From assembly GCA_012522415.1 (NCBI GenBank), contig JAAYKM010000137.1:1-34545 (forward strand): a stretch of DNA of 34,545 nt. Reading direction: 5' to 3'. The translations under genes were made by a program, and so were the position numbers. Positions 15,368-23,802 of the stretch are shown here, one piece after another; position 1 is the first letter of the stretch, and every line of letters begins with the position of its first letter. The DNA is from Deltaproteobacteria bacterium (GTDB lineage Bacteria; Desulfobacterota; Syntrophia; Syntrophales; JAAYKM01). The notes under the pieces are model-generated. The model made no database searches, was not told the origin of the DNA, and saw only the letters and a program-made list of their open reading frames with translations.

Positions 15368-17100
15368 GAATCCTTTCCTTTCCGTTTGCTTGTCTGGAAC
15401 GCTTCCTCCGCTGGAAGCAGAATGGTTACGGAGGTGCCTTCTTCCTCTTCGCTCCTGATGTGGACATGCCCATTGTGGGCCTCAACAATGCGATGAACGA
15501 TTGCGAGGCCCAGTCCTGTTCCGGAAGATTTCGTAGTAAAATAGGGGTCATAGACATGGGGAAGATCTTGTCGATGAATGCCCCGGCCGGTATCCGATAC
15601 GGTGATTTCTCTCATGGTGTCCGTGGGCTGGGACAATGAAACCGTCAGAAGTCCACCCGGCTCCATGGCATCAAAAGCGTTCAGGTAAAGATTAAGCAAG
15701 ACTTGGGAGATCCTGTCGTCATCGATCCAGGCGAACAATTTCTCCTCCGGCAAATTTCTTTCAATGTGAATGCCTTTTTCTGCGGCTTGGGGCCCCACCA
15801 TCCTCAGTGAGTGCCCAATCAGTCCCCGTAATTCCGTATCCCGCCTTTTCATCGTCAAGGGGCGTGCAAAATCAAGCAGTTGCCCAATGACCCGGTTAAG
15901 CCGTTCCACTTCCCCGATGAGCACCTCCGCGATTTCACCGTCCTCCGGAGTATCCTTGTATTTTTCACGGAAATAGGTGGCGAAGCCCTTTATGGAACTC
16001 AAAGGATTTCGTATTTCATGAGCGATGCCCGCCGCAAGGCTGCCCAGTGATGCCAGCCGCTGAGTCTGGGCCATTTCTTTCCTCAAAAGAATCATTTCGG
16101 TCATGTCCCGGAAGAGCAAGAGATATCCGATAAACGCGCCCTTTTCTTCCGACAGCCTGGTGACGACCATATCGAGGGATATGGTTTTGCCGGATCCAAG
16201 GGGATATTCAATTTCCGTTTCCTGTGCCGGGGCGGCGTGATCCGACCCCGTAATGAGTTCTTGCCAGGACGGTGGCAATCGGTCCATCAACGGCTTGCCC
16301 AGCATCTCCTTCATCTGCAATCCCAGCAGTGCCTCCCCCGCCGGGTTCATTGTGGTTAGTTTTTTCCGGGCATCAAGCAAGACCAAGCCAATGGGCATCT
16401 TGTCGATAATCGTATCGGAGAGGATGGTCATTCTTGACAGGGAGGATTCCGAAGATCGGTAAGCTTGGGCAAGAATCAGGGAGATGATACCTGAACAGCC
16501 GATCAAGAAAAAGATGATTCCCATCCAGATGGTGTGTCGCATGTCAGCCGTTTTCGTGAGTGAGAGGGGACCGGTATCGAGACCGATAAAGAGGATCAGA
16601 GGTGGTTTTATTTGACCAATGATTGCATCGCCGCCGAGGTCGATTTTTACGGTCGGCAGGGATTTGTACACTTCGAAGGTGTCCGCTCCGTCGGAACGGA
16701 CAAACTGGCGCCAACCCGGATCAAGATCCGCGGCGATTTTCTCCAGTGATAGGTTCATGTCGTATTGATCACCGATAACCGTTGGGTCACTGTCGGCAAT
16801 GATCGTACCCGATCTGTCCGTGATAACCACGTAATCGATGTCGGCGTGCCGCGATGTCTCCATCAAGAATTTCTGCAGGAGAAAAGCGTTCCATGGCTGC
16901 CCCGGCCCCGTCCGTATAGCGGCTTCGAAAGACCTGATCATGGCAAAACCCTTCTCACGCAGCAGTTCCGTTATCGAGGCTTGTTGACGTTGGACCCCCC
17001 GGATGGTCATAATCGTTAAGATAGGGATCAGTATAGCCAGGGTGCCGAGTATCACCCAGGGGGATACGTTGAACCAGAAAGGGTGGAGCGTTTTCTTCAT
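15364..17100 (-). CDS. PAS-containing sensor histidine kinase, ZraS/AtoS type
   Basis: 578 residues. Transmembrane segments lie near 13-34 and 190-212, enclosing a sensor loop of about 155 residues likely to lie in the periplasm. A PAS domain follows (about 225-335; IIDKMPIGLVLLDARKK), then HisKA with phospho-acceptor His361 in GIAHEIRNPLSS, and a HATPase with N box LLNLYLNAFDAM, G1 DTGRGI and G2 GTGLGLAI. It phosphorylates the regulator encoded immediately downstream. The sensor loop shows no His/Cys cluster, so zinc sensing as in ZraS is not supported, and the signal is unknown. It is transcribed toward the NuoG-like module, converging with it. Confidence 0.93.
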   Translation of the reverse strand: MKKTLHPFWFNVSPWVILGTLAILIPILTIMTIRGVQRQQASITELLREKGFAMIRSFEAAIRTGPGQPWNAFLLQKFLMETSRHADIDYVVITDRSGTIIADSDPTVIGDQYDMNLSLEKIAADLDPGWRQFVRSDGADTFEVYKSLPTVKIDLGGDAIIGQIKPPLILFIGLDTGPLSLTKTADMRHTIWMGIIFFLIGCSGIISLILAQAYRSSESSLSRMTILSDTIIDKMPIGLVLLDARKKLTTMNPAGEALLGLQMKEMLGKPLMDRLPPSWQELITGSDHAAPAQETEIEYPLGSGKTISLDMVVTRLSEEKGAFIGYLLLFRDMTEMILLRKEMAQTQRLASLGSLAAGIAHEIRNPLSSIKGFATYFREKYKDTPEDGEIAEVLIGEVERLNRVIGQLLDFARPLTMKRRDTELRGLIGHSLRMVGPQAAEKGIHIERNLPEEKLFAWIDDDRISQVLLNLYLNAFDAMEPGGLLTVSLSQPTDTMREITVSDTGRGIHRQDLPHVYDPYFTTKSSGTGLGLAIVHRIVEAHNGHVHIRSEEEEGTSVTILLPAEEAFQTSKRKGKDS

Positions 17101-17148
17101 GGATGAGTTACCACTGTCCTGATATAATGGAAATCCATACGGCTTTGG

Positions 17149-17166
17149 CCTCGTTAAGTGACGAGG
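17149..17166. promoter_or_regulatory. Inverted repeat upstream of the histidine kinase
   Basis: CCTCGT-N6-ACGAGG, perfect 6-bp arms, about 50 bp upstream of the kinase start and between two divergent genes. It could be an operator for either. No good promoter boxes overlap it. Confidence 0.3.
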
Positions 17167-17333
17167 GGATGAAATATTTCAAACCTGTCGATGATCAGAA
17201 GAAAATTTCCTCTTGAGGATTCCTCTTATAGGAAAAGAACCGGAAGATATGCAATATAAACTTTTTCGGAGAACATGACCGGGTATGAAATCCAAGAGAC
17301 CCTGTCAATGAAGCTTGTCTGAAAGGAGTTATC

Positions 17334-17621
17334 ATGAGTGTTTTGATCGATTTTTCCATTTTCCCCGTGGACAAGGGGAGCAGCGTCAGTGCTTACGTAT
17401 CCCGGGTTGTCCAGGTGATTCGCGGAAGCGGCATCGATTTCCAGGTAGGTCCTATGGGAACCTGCATCGAGGGGTCTTGGGGCGAGGTATGGCCATTGAT
17501 TGACCGATGCTTCAAAACCCTGGCCACGGACAGTGACCGGATCTACCTAACAATCAAGGGAGATTTTCGCAGGGGGGCGTCGGGCCGGATCGAGGGTAAA
17601 GTCAAAGCTGTGGCGGAGTAA
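17334..17621 (+). CDS. MTH1187/YkoF-type small protein (UPF0045 family, thiamine-binding fold)
   Basis: 95 residues, the standard size. The sequence begins SVLIDFSIFPVDKG and has the alternating strand-helix pattern of this family (VSRVVQVIRGSGIDFQVGPMG, then CIEGSWGEVW). Members are small ferredoxin-like-fold proteins, some shown to bind thiamine-like ligands; the role here is unknown. AAAGGAG (17322-17328) precedes the ATG by five bases. Its last 20 bases overlap the convergent exonuclease gene. Confidence 0.85.
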   Translation: MSVLIDFSIFPVDKGSSVSAYVSRVVQVIRGSGIDFQVGPMGTCIEGSWGEVWPLIDRCFKTLATDSDRIYLTIKGDFRRGASGRIEGKVKAVAE

Positions 17622-18510
17622 TGATTCCTTGCTTCCTTGATTCTTGAGGATGTTCCGGGAGCAACGGAATCAGTTCGTTTAAATATTTGAAGCAAGTGCT
17701 GCAAGTCGTTTTTTGGGAAATCGCTATCGGATCCGTCAGATCGATTTCCGCACGGGCCAGAGCCATCAATAACCGGTCGTTCAAAAGCAGAAAGGGGGCC
17801 AGATCGATTTCCTGCGCTTTGTGATAGCGCCAGTTGTACAAATTCCGCAACCGATGCTTCTCATGTTCCGGCAGATTGTGATAGCCTGGTAATTTTTTGT
17901 ATCCGGTTGGGTTAAGGCGCTTTTCGTGCCACATGACTTCAGCGATTTCCTGGAAGGCCCTTTCCGCAGTGCCAAGCAAATTCCGCTCATACAGCACTTT
18001 TATCAGGGCCAGATACAGAGGAATCAGGTGGAAGGTGTCCAGGGAGGCATAATGAAGCTGTTCTACTGAAAGAGGCCGTACTTCCCATCGGGACCTTTGA
18101 ATTTTCTTTTTCTTTTTGAAATCAACGGAAAGATATTCACGAATCAGGGTTTCCAGGGAAAGGTAGTGATGTCCCAAGATCGAGGCTGCTTTTTGGGTGT
18201 CAAAGATATTCCGAAAGGTAGAACCGTAATCCCGTTTGATAATCCGAATGTCGTTGTCCCCGGCATGGAAAATCTTCAGAACATCTGAATTTTCGAATAG
18301 CCCGGAAAGGGGACTCAAGTCCAGCTCGGCCATGGGGTCAATCAGGTAGGCGTGCTGCCCGTCGTGAATCTGGACCAGGCAGAGTTTTTCCCGGAAATAA
18401 TGGAGGGAATTATATTCCGTATCGACGGCGATCACGCGGGATGCTGACAATGCGTTGGCGGCGGCTTCCAATGCGTCTGTTCGATCGATCCATGTCCAGG
18501 GACAGGTCAT
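17602..18510 (-). CDS. rnd: RNase D-like 3'-5' exonuclease with HRDC domain
   Basis: 302 residues. The DEDDy exonuclease motifs are all visible: VDTEY (Exo I), FHAGDND (Exo II) and YASLDTFHL (Exo III, with the Tyr-x3-Asp pair). The C-terminal about 90 residues (EHEKHRLRNLYNWRYHKAQE and following) resemble an HRDC domain. RNase D trims tRNA precursors and other structured RNA 3' ends. I moved the start to ATG 18510, which has AAGGAG five bases upstream and gives the family N-terminus; the longer ORF adds 37 unlikely residues. A sigma-70 promoter lies at 18589-18618. Confidence 0.88.
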   Translation of the reverse strand: MTCPWTWIDRTDALEAAANALSASRVIAVDTEYNSLHYFREKLCLVQIHDGQHAYLIDPMAELDLSPLSGLFENSDVLKIFHAGDNDIRIIKRDYGSTFRNIFDTQKAASILGHHYLSLETLIREYLSVDFKKKKKIQRSRWEVRPLSVEQLHYASLDTFHLIPLYLALIKVLYERNLLGTAERAFQEIAEVMWHEKRLNPTGYKKLPGYHNLPEHEKHRLRNLYNWRYHKAQEIDLAPFLLLNDRLLMALARAEIDLTDPIAISQKTTCSTCFKYLNELIPLLPEHPQESRKQGIITPPQL

Positions 18511-18588
18511 TTGGTCTCCTTCGTTACTCATTCTGTGTCTGGCTGTCTTAACCTTAGGCAAGAATATTGGAAGAATAAGATTTGCGAA

Positions 18589-18618
18589 TTTATACAGAAA
18601 AGCGATAGGAGAAGTCAA
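18589..18618 (-). promoter_or_regulatory. Sigma-70 promoter of the RNase D gene
   Basis: On the minus strand TTGACT (18618-18613), an 18-nt spacer and TATAAA (18594-18589), about 80 bases before the start codon at 18510. Confidence 0.6.
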
Positions 18619-18637
18619 CAAAAGGTTTTTTATGTGT

Positions 18638-18735
18638 GGGGGACTGGGCGGAGCGAAATGAAAGGCGGGGTCCTAGCGACTTCGGAGAGCCTTACCGGGC
18701 CGAAGCCCTGTCCGGGAAATATAGGAGGGTCCCCC
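18638..18735. ncRNA. Unidentified structured element, possible small RNA
   Basis: Two nested perfect helices close the element: GGGGGAC (18638-18644) with GTCCCCC (18729-18735), and TCCTA (18671-18675) with TAGGA (18722-18726). Inside, CTTCGG (18680-18685) pairs with CCGAAG (18700-18705). On the minus strand the core instead forms GGGC-TTCG-GCCC (18708-18697), a C(UUCG)G tetraloop stem typical of real RNA folds. The strand is therefore undecided. There is no coding gene here, no intrinsic terminator on either side, and I do not recognise it as SRP RNA, 6S RNA or a riboswitch known to me. Confidence 0.35.
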
Positions 18736-18838
18736 GTTTCTGGCGATCTTCTTTTCATCGACGGCTTGGTGAGGCCGTAAAGAAATGGTACCGTGGCTAT
18801 TCTCTTTAGACAAAAAACTTGACATCACCCATCGATTC

Positions 18839-18866
18839 TTTACAAAGTGAATATCGAAGTTATTAT
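18839..18866 (+). promoter_or_regulatory. Promoter of hsp20-lon
   Basis: TTTACA (18839-18844), a 16-nt spacer and TATTAT (18861-18866). TATAAT at 18864-18869 is an alternative -10 at 19 nt. No sigma-32 or CIRCE sequence was found, so heat control, if any, is not visible here. Confidence 0.4.
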
Positions 18867-18932
18867 AATTTATAGTTGGTGGTTTAAGTCTTTGTTTTAG
18901 GTTCTTCCATCTTTAATTTTCAGGGGACGAAA

Positions 18933-19379
18933 ATGAGTCGTATCGAAATTCATTATCATATTCAGGAAAGGGCTGTGGGAAAACAGCTTCGAAGAGCAAC
19001 GGAGGATGTTTTCAATTTCAATTGTCCAAGTTCTGTACTCTACGAGAGAACGTGGCGTCCCCCGGTGGATATTTTTGAAACCGTCCACGAAATCGTCATC
19101 ATGGTCGATCTTGCCGGCACGAAGCGTGACAATATCTATGTCGAACTCGACAGAAGCAATTTGAGGATCAGCGGAACGCGACAGATAAGGCATGCTGGTG
19201 TGCACCCCCGTTATCATCTGGCGGAAATATCCTATGGTTCCTTTGAGAGGATTTTATTGTTACCCTGTGCGGTGGATAAAAATACGGTCCGGGCGACTTA
19301 CCATGAGGGACTGCTAAAAATCTGGGCGGCCAAGTTGTCTCCGGAACGGGCTCAAAAGATAAAGATCACGCAAAAATAA
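18933..19379 (+). CDS. Small heat shock protein, Hsp20/alpha-crystallin family
   Basis: 148 residues. The alpha-crystallin domain spans about residues 40-135: WRPPVDIFET, IVIMVDLAG, then VELDRSNLRISGTR and GSFERILLLPCAVDKN, followed by HEGLLKIWAAK. Such proteins hold unfolded clients as ATP-independent oligomers in the cytoplasm. The usual C-terminal IxI anchor may be represented by IKI near the end. AGGGGA precedes the ATG by six bases. Thirty-five bases separate it from lon, so holdase and protease are probably co-transcribed. Confidence 0.92.
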   Translation: MSRIEIHYHIQERAVGKQLRRATEDVFNFNCPSSVLYERTWRPPVDIFETVHEIVIMVDLAGTKRDNIYVELDRSNLRISGTRQIRHAGVHPRYHLAEISYGSFERILLLPCAVDKNTVRATYHEGLLKIWAAKLSPERAQKIKITQK

Positions 19380-19414
19380 ACGGTACTGTAAAAAAGTGGT
19401 TTTCGGAGGTTTCC

Positions 19415-21763
19415 ATGACAGAACAAAAGATATCGGAAGATTTTTCGGTTTCGTCACTGCCGGAAATTCTTCCGATTTTGCCCTTATTTGACAATGTCGT
19501 TTTTCCCAAGATGGTCTTTCCCATGGAAGTACTGGGAGACAAGTCCATCCAGTTGATTGATGAAGCCATGGCCAAGGATCGTTTTATGGGTTTGGCTGTC
19601 TCCAAAAAACCCCCTATGGAAACCCAATATCAACCGGAGGACTTCTATTTAGTTGGCACAAGCGTTGTTATTCTCAGGATGGCAAAATCACCGGATAACA
19701 AGGCCCAGTTGCTTCTGCGTGGTATCGAACGTTTCCGCATCAAGGAATTTATCGAAGGCGCGCCTTATCTTCAGGCACGGGTCGAACCTCTCGAAACATT
19801 GGAAATGCATGATATCGAGGTGGAAGCGCTGATGTCCAATCTCGTGAGTCTATTTGACCGGGTCGTTAAACTATCCCCATTCTTGCCTCAGGAATTTGGA
19901 ACCATGGCCAAATCCATTACCGGACCAGGGACTCTGGCCGACATGGTTGCGTCTATTATCAATGCCTCGATTGAAGACAAACAGCAGATTCTGGAGACAC
20001 TCGATATCAAAAAGCGACTTGAGGAAGTAACCCGCCTGGTCAATCATCAGGTCGATATTCTCGAACTGGGAAACAAGATCCAGTCCCAAGTCAAGGACGA
20101 CATGGATAAATCACAGCGGGAATACTATCTGCGCCAGCAGTTGAACGCGATTCGCAAGGAACTGGGCGAGGAGGATGAATCGAAAGTCGAAATCGAGGAA
20201 TACCGTGCCAAAATAGAAAAGAAGAATCTGCCGGATGAGGCAAAACGGGAAGCGGAGCGCGAGCTGGAAAGGCTCTCCCGAATGCATCCGTCCTCTGCGG
20301 AATACACGGTCGCCTCCACCTATCTGGATTGGATCACCGCGCTGCCCTGGAATGAAAAAACCGAGGACAACCTGGATATCAGGAAGGCTCAACGTGTCCT
20401 GGACGAAGACCATTACGGGTTGGAGAAGGCCAAAAAACGGATCATTGAATACCTCGCTGTCCGCAAATTGAAACCCGACACCAAGGGCCCCATTCTTTGC
20501 TTTGCCGGCCCTCCGGGTACGGGCAAAACGTCGCTCGGTCACTCCATCGCCCGCGCTCTGGGCCGGAAGTTCGTTCGAATTGCCTTGGGCGGCGTCCGTG
20601 ACGAAGCAGAAATCCGTGGTCATCGTAGGACTTATGTCGGTGCCCTGCCAGGCCGAATCATCCAGAGCATTCGCCGGGCCGAGTCGAATAATCCCGTGTT
20701 CATGCTGGATGAAATCGACAAGGTCGGAAGCGATTTCCGCGGTGACCCGTCGTCGGCGTTGCTGGAAGTACTTGATCCGGAACAGAATGTTGCATTTGTC
20801 GATCATTACCTGGATGTTCCTTTTGATCTGACCCATGTCATGTTCATCACCACGGCCAATATGCTGGAAACAATTCCTCCGCCCCTTCGGGACAGGATGG
20901 AAGTGATTGAACTCCTCGGATACACGGAGCAGGAAAAAATCAGAATTGCTGAACGTTACCTGATTCCCCGGCAGATCGATGCCAACGGGCTCAAATCGGA
21001 TCAGATCCGTTTTACCCGCAGGGCCTTGCAGCGGATCATTGCCCAGTACACCCGTGAAGCGGGCGTCCGCAACCTGGAAAGAGAAATCGCTTCGATCTGC
21101 CGGGGGGTGGCCAGCGCTGCCGCCGAAGGCCGGATCGGCTCGACGACGATTACGGTCAAGGACATCGCCCGGTACCTTGGACCGGTCAAGGTGATTCCGG
21201 AAATAACGATCCGGGCATCGAAACCCGGCGTTGCCGTTGGGTTAGCCTGGACACCCGTCGGGGGTGAAATCCTATTTGTGGAAGCCACGTCCATGCCCGG
21301 CAAAAGAGGTCTCGCCTTGACGGGACAACTGGGAGAGGTGATGAAGGAATCGGCGAGTGCGGCTTTGAGCTTTATTCGGACCAATGCCGAGGAGTTGGGT
21401 ATCGCATCGAATTTTTTTGATGACCTCGACATACATATCCACATTCCTTCAGGGGCCATTCAAAAAGACGGGCCATCAGCCGGTGTTACCCTGCTTACGG
21501 CTCTCGTCTCGTTGCTGACCGATCGGACGATCAGGAAGAATCTGGCCATGACGGGAGAAATCACCCTAAGAGGCGTGGTCCTTCCCGTCGGTGGAATCAA
21601 AGAAAAGGTGTTGGCTGCACATCGGGCGGGTATCACGGCGCTGATTCTGCCGAAATGGAACAGGAAAGATCTGGATGACATCCCCCTCAACGTGCGAAAA
21701 GGGCTGACATTCCATTTTGTTGACGATATGCGTGAGGTGTTGAAAATAGCACTGGACTATTAA
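19415..21763 (+). CDS. lon: ATP-dependent protease Lon (LonA)
   Basis: 782 residues, typical LonA size. The N-terminal substrate-binding domain covers about 20-210 (LPILPLFDNVVFPKMVFP). A coiled region follows, then the AAA+ module with Walker A GPPGTGKT at 365-372 and Walker B VFMLDEIDK. The C-terminal protease has the Ser688-Lys731 dyad in DGPSAGV and GGIKEK, the same 43-residue spacing as Ser679-Lys722 in E. coli. It degrades misfolded and regulatory proteins in the cytoplasm. CGGAGG precedes the ATG by six bases. It is the second gene of the hsp20-lon unit. Confidence 0.97.
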   Translation: MTEQKISEDFSVSSLPEILPILPLFDNVVFPKMVFPMEVLGDKSIQLIDEAMAKDRFMGLAVSKKPPMETQYQPEDFYLVGTSVVILRMAKSPDNKAQLLLRGIERFRIKEFIEGAPYLQARVEPLETLEMHDIEVEALMSNLVSLFDRVVKLSPFLPQEFGTMAKSITGPGTLADMVASIINASIEDKQQILETLDIKKRLEEVTRLVNHQVDILELGNKIQSQVKDDMDKSQREYYLRQQLNAIRKELGEEDESKVEIEEYRAKIEKKNLPDEAKREAERELERLSRMHPSSAEYTVASTYLDWITALPWNEKTEDNLDIRKAQRVLDEDHYGLEKAKKRIIEYLAVRKLKPDTKGPILCFAGPPGTGKTSLGHSIARALGRKFVRIALGGVRDEAEIRGHRRTYVGALPGRIIQSIRRAESNNPVFMLDEIDKVGSDFRGDPSSALLEVLDPEQNVAFVDHYLDVPFDLTHVMFITTANMLETIPPPLRDRMEVIELLGYTEQEKIRIAERYLIPRQIDANGLKSDQIRFTRRALQRIIAQYTREAGVRNLEREIASICRGVASAAAEGRIGSTTITVKDIARYLGPVKVIPEITIRASKPGVAVGLAWTPVGGEILFVEATSMPGKRGLALTGQLGEVMKESASAALSFIRTNAEELGIASNFFDDLDIHIHIPSGAIQKDGPSAGVTLLTALVSLLTDRTIRKNLAMTGEITLRGVVLPVGGIKEKVLAAHRAGITALILPKWNRKDLDDIPLNVRKGLTFHFVDDMREVLKIALDY

Positions 21764-21846
21764 AATATCCGGAGCAACCTATAAGCACATCCAGCTGTCT
21801 TCTGTTGTTTATGACTCTGGATGAGAGGGGAGGTTTTTCCTTCTCA

Positions 21847-23118
21847 TCATCGAGAAGACGGACTGTCCGGAACCATGCACTGGTTCTTTTTTTTCAGGAC
21901 AAGAATCGCCGTCGTCACAACCAGAAGCAAAACGATGTTGAACAGCCAAACATGTCTGTAGGCCCCGAAACGGTCGTACATATATCCTGCCAGAAAAGGG
22001 CCTATACTTCCTCCCAATCCGATAAAGAAGGTCACAAGGCCGTACACCCCTCCCAGGGCGTGGCGCCCAAAGCGTTCCGCAATGAGAATTGGTGTCAGCG
22101 GGGCCAAACAACCGTACCCGAATCCGAACACCACCGCGAAAAGATAGAGCAAACTAAGAGATTGGGCGATTAAAAGAAAACCCATCCCGCAGGTCATCAT
22201 GAAAAACCCCAAGACTGCCGCATATTTCGCATCCCGGATTCGATCACTCAGCCAACCAAAGAAAAACTGGCCAAAAAATGCGGAAAAACTGACCGTGGCG
22301 AGCGATGAAGCCGCCGCCACTTTTCCAATTCCGTGGTCGAGGGCGTAGGGCACCTGATGCACAAAGACAGACATGATCGCCAGATAGGAGAGGCTCAGGC
22401 ATGCCGACAGCAGCCAGAACTGAATGTCGCAAAGCACAACGCGACGGGAAAGTTGTCTGGGCAGGTCTTCCCATGCCGTCTCGGTTCCTCCCCGCGCCCT
22501 TTTTTCACCGTCGGGATGCCACCCATACGCCTCGGGCACGGTTTTTTGAAAAAACAGGAAAGCCAGGGCAACGCCGATCAGAAAGGTTATCAGGGAAAAG
22601 CATAAAAACCCGGTTTTCCAGTCGTACATCTTGACGATATGGCCCGCCAAGGGTGTCAGTGCCACGGTGCCGGCGCTGATTCCCATGGTTGCCAGGCCGA
22701 CGGCCGTTCCCCGTCTTTTGTGAAACCACTTCGCCACGGAGGAATTGCATACCACCACCCCCAGCCCGGCTGAGCCGATCCCGGCCAGAAGACCGTAGGT
22801 TAGGTAGAAGGCCAGGGGCGTTGTGGCAAACGCCACGAAGCCGAGGCTGAGGGAGGCCATCAAGGCCCCCGCCACGATGATGCGTCTCGGCGGGATCCGA
22901 TCCACCATTTTACCCACAAAAATGGAACAGACGGAATACACGAGCATGTTGAAAGAGGCCCCCAGTGAAATCACCGCACGGGACCAGCCGTATTCTTCCG
23001 CCATGGGTTTAAGAAAAATGCCGAAGCTGTAGCGGACGCCGTAGTTGACAGCCAGAACGAGAAAGGCTCCCAGGACGACATACCACCCCCAAAACAGGAA
23101 TCGTTTATTATTCACCAT
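21847..23118 (-). CDS. MFS transporter, oxalate/formate antiporter-like (monocarboxylate type)
   Basis: 423 residues with about 12 hydrophobic segments. The opening FWGWYVVLGAFLVLAVNYG and the first-loop segment GKMVDRIPPRR fit the OFA/MCT group, which moves small carboxylates across the inner membrane. The second half repeats the pattern (GWLSDRIRDAKYA). A charged cytoplasmic loop lies about residues 190-225. The substrate is not determined; a carboxylate fits its place after gltA (inference). The ribosome binding site is weak (GGAAAG about 15 bases upstream). An intrinsic terminator ends only 20 bases before the start codon, so expression must depend on readthrough or antitermination. Confidence 0.85.
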   Translation of the reverse strand: MVNNKRFLFWGWYVVLGAFLVLAVNYGVRYSFGIFLKPMAEEYGWSRAVISLGASFNMLVYSVCSIFVGKMVDRIPPRRIIVAGALMASLSLGFVAFATTPLAFYLTYGLLAGIGSAGLGVVVCNSSVAKWFHKRRGTAVGLATMGISAGTVALTPLAGHIVKMYDWKTGFLCFSLITFLIGVALAFLFFQKTVPEAYGWHPDGEKRARGGTETAWEDLPRQLSRRVVLCDIQFWLLSACLSLSYLAIMSVFVHQVPYALDHGIGKVAAASSLATVSFSAFFGQFFFGWLSDRIRDAKYAAVLGFFMMTCGMGFLLIAQSLSLLYLFAVVFGFGYGCLAPLTPILIAERFGRHALGGVYGLVTFFIGLGGSIGPFLAGYMYDRFGAYRHVWLFNIVLLLVVTTAILVLKKKNQCMVPDSPSSR

Positions 23119-23137
23119 CTGTCATGCTTGCTTTCCA

Positions 23138-23184
23138 ATAAAAAAGGCATCGATTCGTCTTTCCGCAGACGCTTACCCGATGCC
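23138..23184 (-). terminator. Intrinsic terminator between nudix gene and MFS gene
   Basis: On the minus strand GGCATCG (23184-23178) pairs with CGATGCC (23152-23146), with an inner stem CGTCT/AGACG (23156-23160 with 23167-23171 on the plus strand), followed by TTTTTTATT. It can end the gltA-nudix message, yet it is too close to the MFS start (23118) for a promoter to fit between them. It may therefore be the expression platform of a leader (23185-23272). Confidence 0.8.
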
Positions 23185-23272
23185 TATTCCGACCGGACAA
23201 CCAACTAAGGATCGGCCTTCCGGTGTTGAAATGCTGACGATCTGACCGGAAATCCTTTTCCGTCCGATTTTT

Positions 23273-23719
23273 TTACCAGTAACCTCTTTCCATGCAATTT
23301 TTGATGAAGACTATGGATCGCCGGTTTTCGCTTTGAAAAAAATCATAAAGCTGTTTGCCCACATCGGGGTACAGTGGACAATCCCTGAGCTTATCCACCG
23401 GCAGCCAGGCGACGTCAAGAGAACGGGTGTTGTCCGCCCTGATTTTTGGCGTACCATGGACTTCCGTACACCAGAAAACAACATGGAGGGTCTGAGGACG
23501 GCGCTTGTCGCCCGGGGCTTCTCCCAGCATGATCACATCCCCCACTTCCATTTTGACCCCAAGTTCCTCTTTCCATTCAGCCTTGATGGCGTCGTGGAAG
23601 GGTACATCTCTGTCGACGCCCCCGCCGGGCAGCGCGTAAACATCCTTTCCGCCGTACACATATTTCATGCAAAGGACTTCTCTCCCCTGTTCATACACAG
23701 CTGAAACCCGAACTCTCAT
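23273..23719 (-). CDS. Nudix hydrolase-family protein
   Basis: 148 residues. The Nudix box is recognisable but not canonical: GGGVDRDVPFHDAIKAEWKE then ELGV. The catalytic EWKEE core is kept, but the early Glu and the Arg of the consensus GX5EX7REUXEEXGU are replaced. YALPGGG before it is normal. Family members hydrolyse nucleoside diphosphate derivatives; the substrate is unknown. The start ATG 23719 has a GAGGGGG ribosome binding site. It lies 83 bases after gltA with no terminator between, so it is probably co-transcribed with gltA. Confidence 0.88.
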   Translation of the reverse strand: MRVRVSAVYEQGREVLCMKYVYGGKDVYALPGGGVDRDVPFHDAIKAEWKEELGVKMEVGDVIMLGEAPGDKRRPQTLHVVFWCTEVHGTPKIRADNTRSLDVAWLPVDKLRDCPLYPDVGKQLYDFFQSENRRSIVFIKNCMERGYW

Positions 23720-23802
23720 TGCCGAACCCCCTCTGTTGGATTTTTACTTTCTTTTCTCCGCTTCTACCTGGTCCTTGCATACTCTCCAAGGCGCGACCTG
23801 CA

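Noticed and set aside
15364-17100. Zinc sensing by the ZraS-like kinase
   Set aside because: The predicted sensor loop lacks a His/Cys cluster and no zraP-like gene is nearby, so only the general kinase type is claimed.
18638-18735. SRP (4.5S) RNA or 6S RNA
   Set aside because: The conserved SRP apical loop (GGTCAGG with the GGAA pair) and the 6S central-bubble sequences are absent.
21820-21850. Terminator between lon and the MFS gene
   Set aside because: A seven-pair stem with wobble pairs and a T5 loop exists, but there is no T run after it on either strand.
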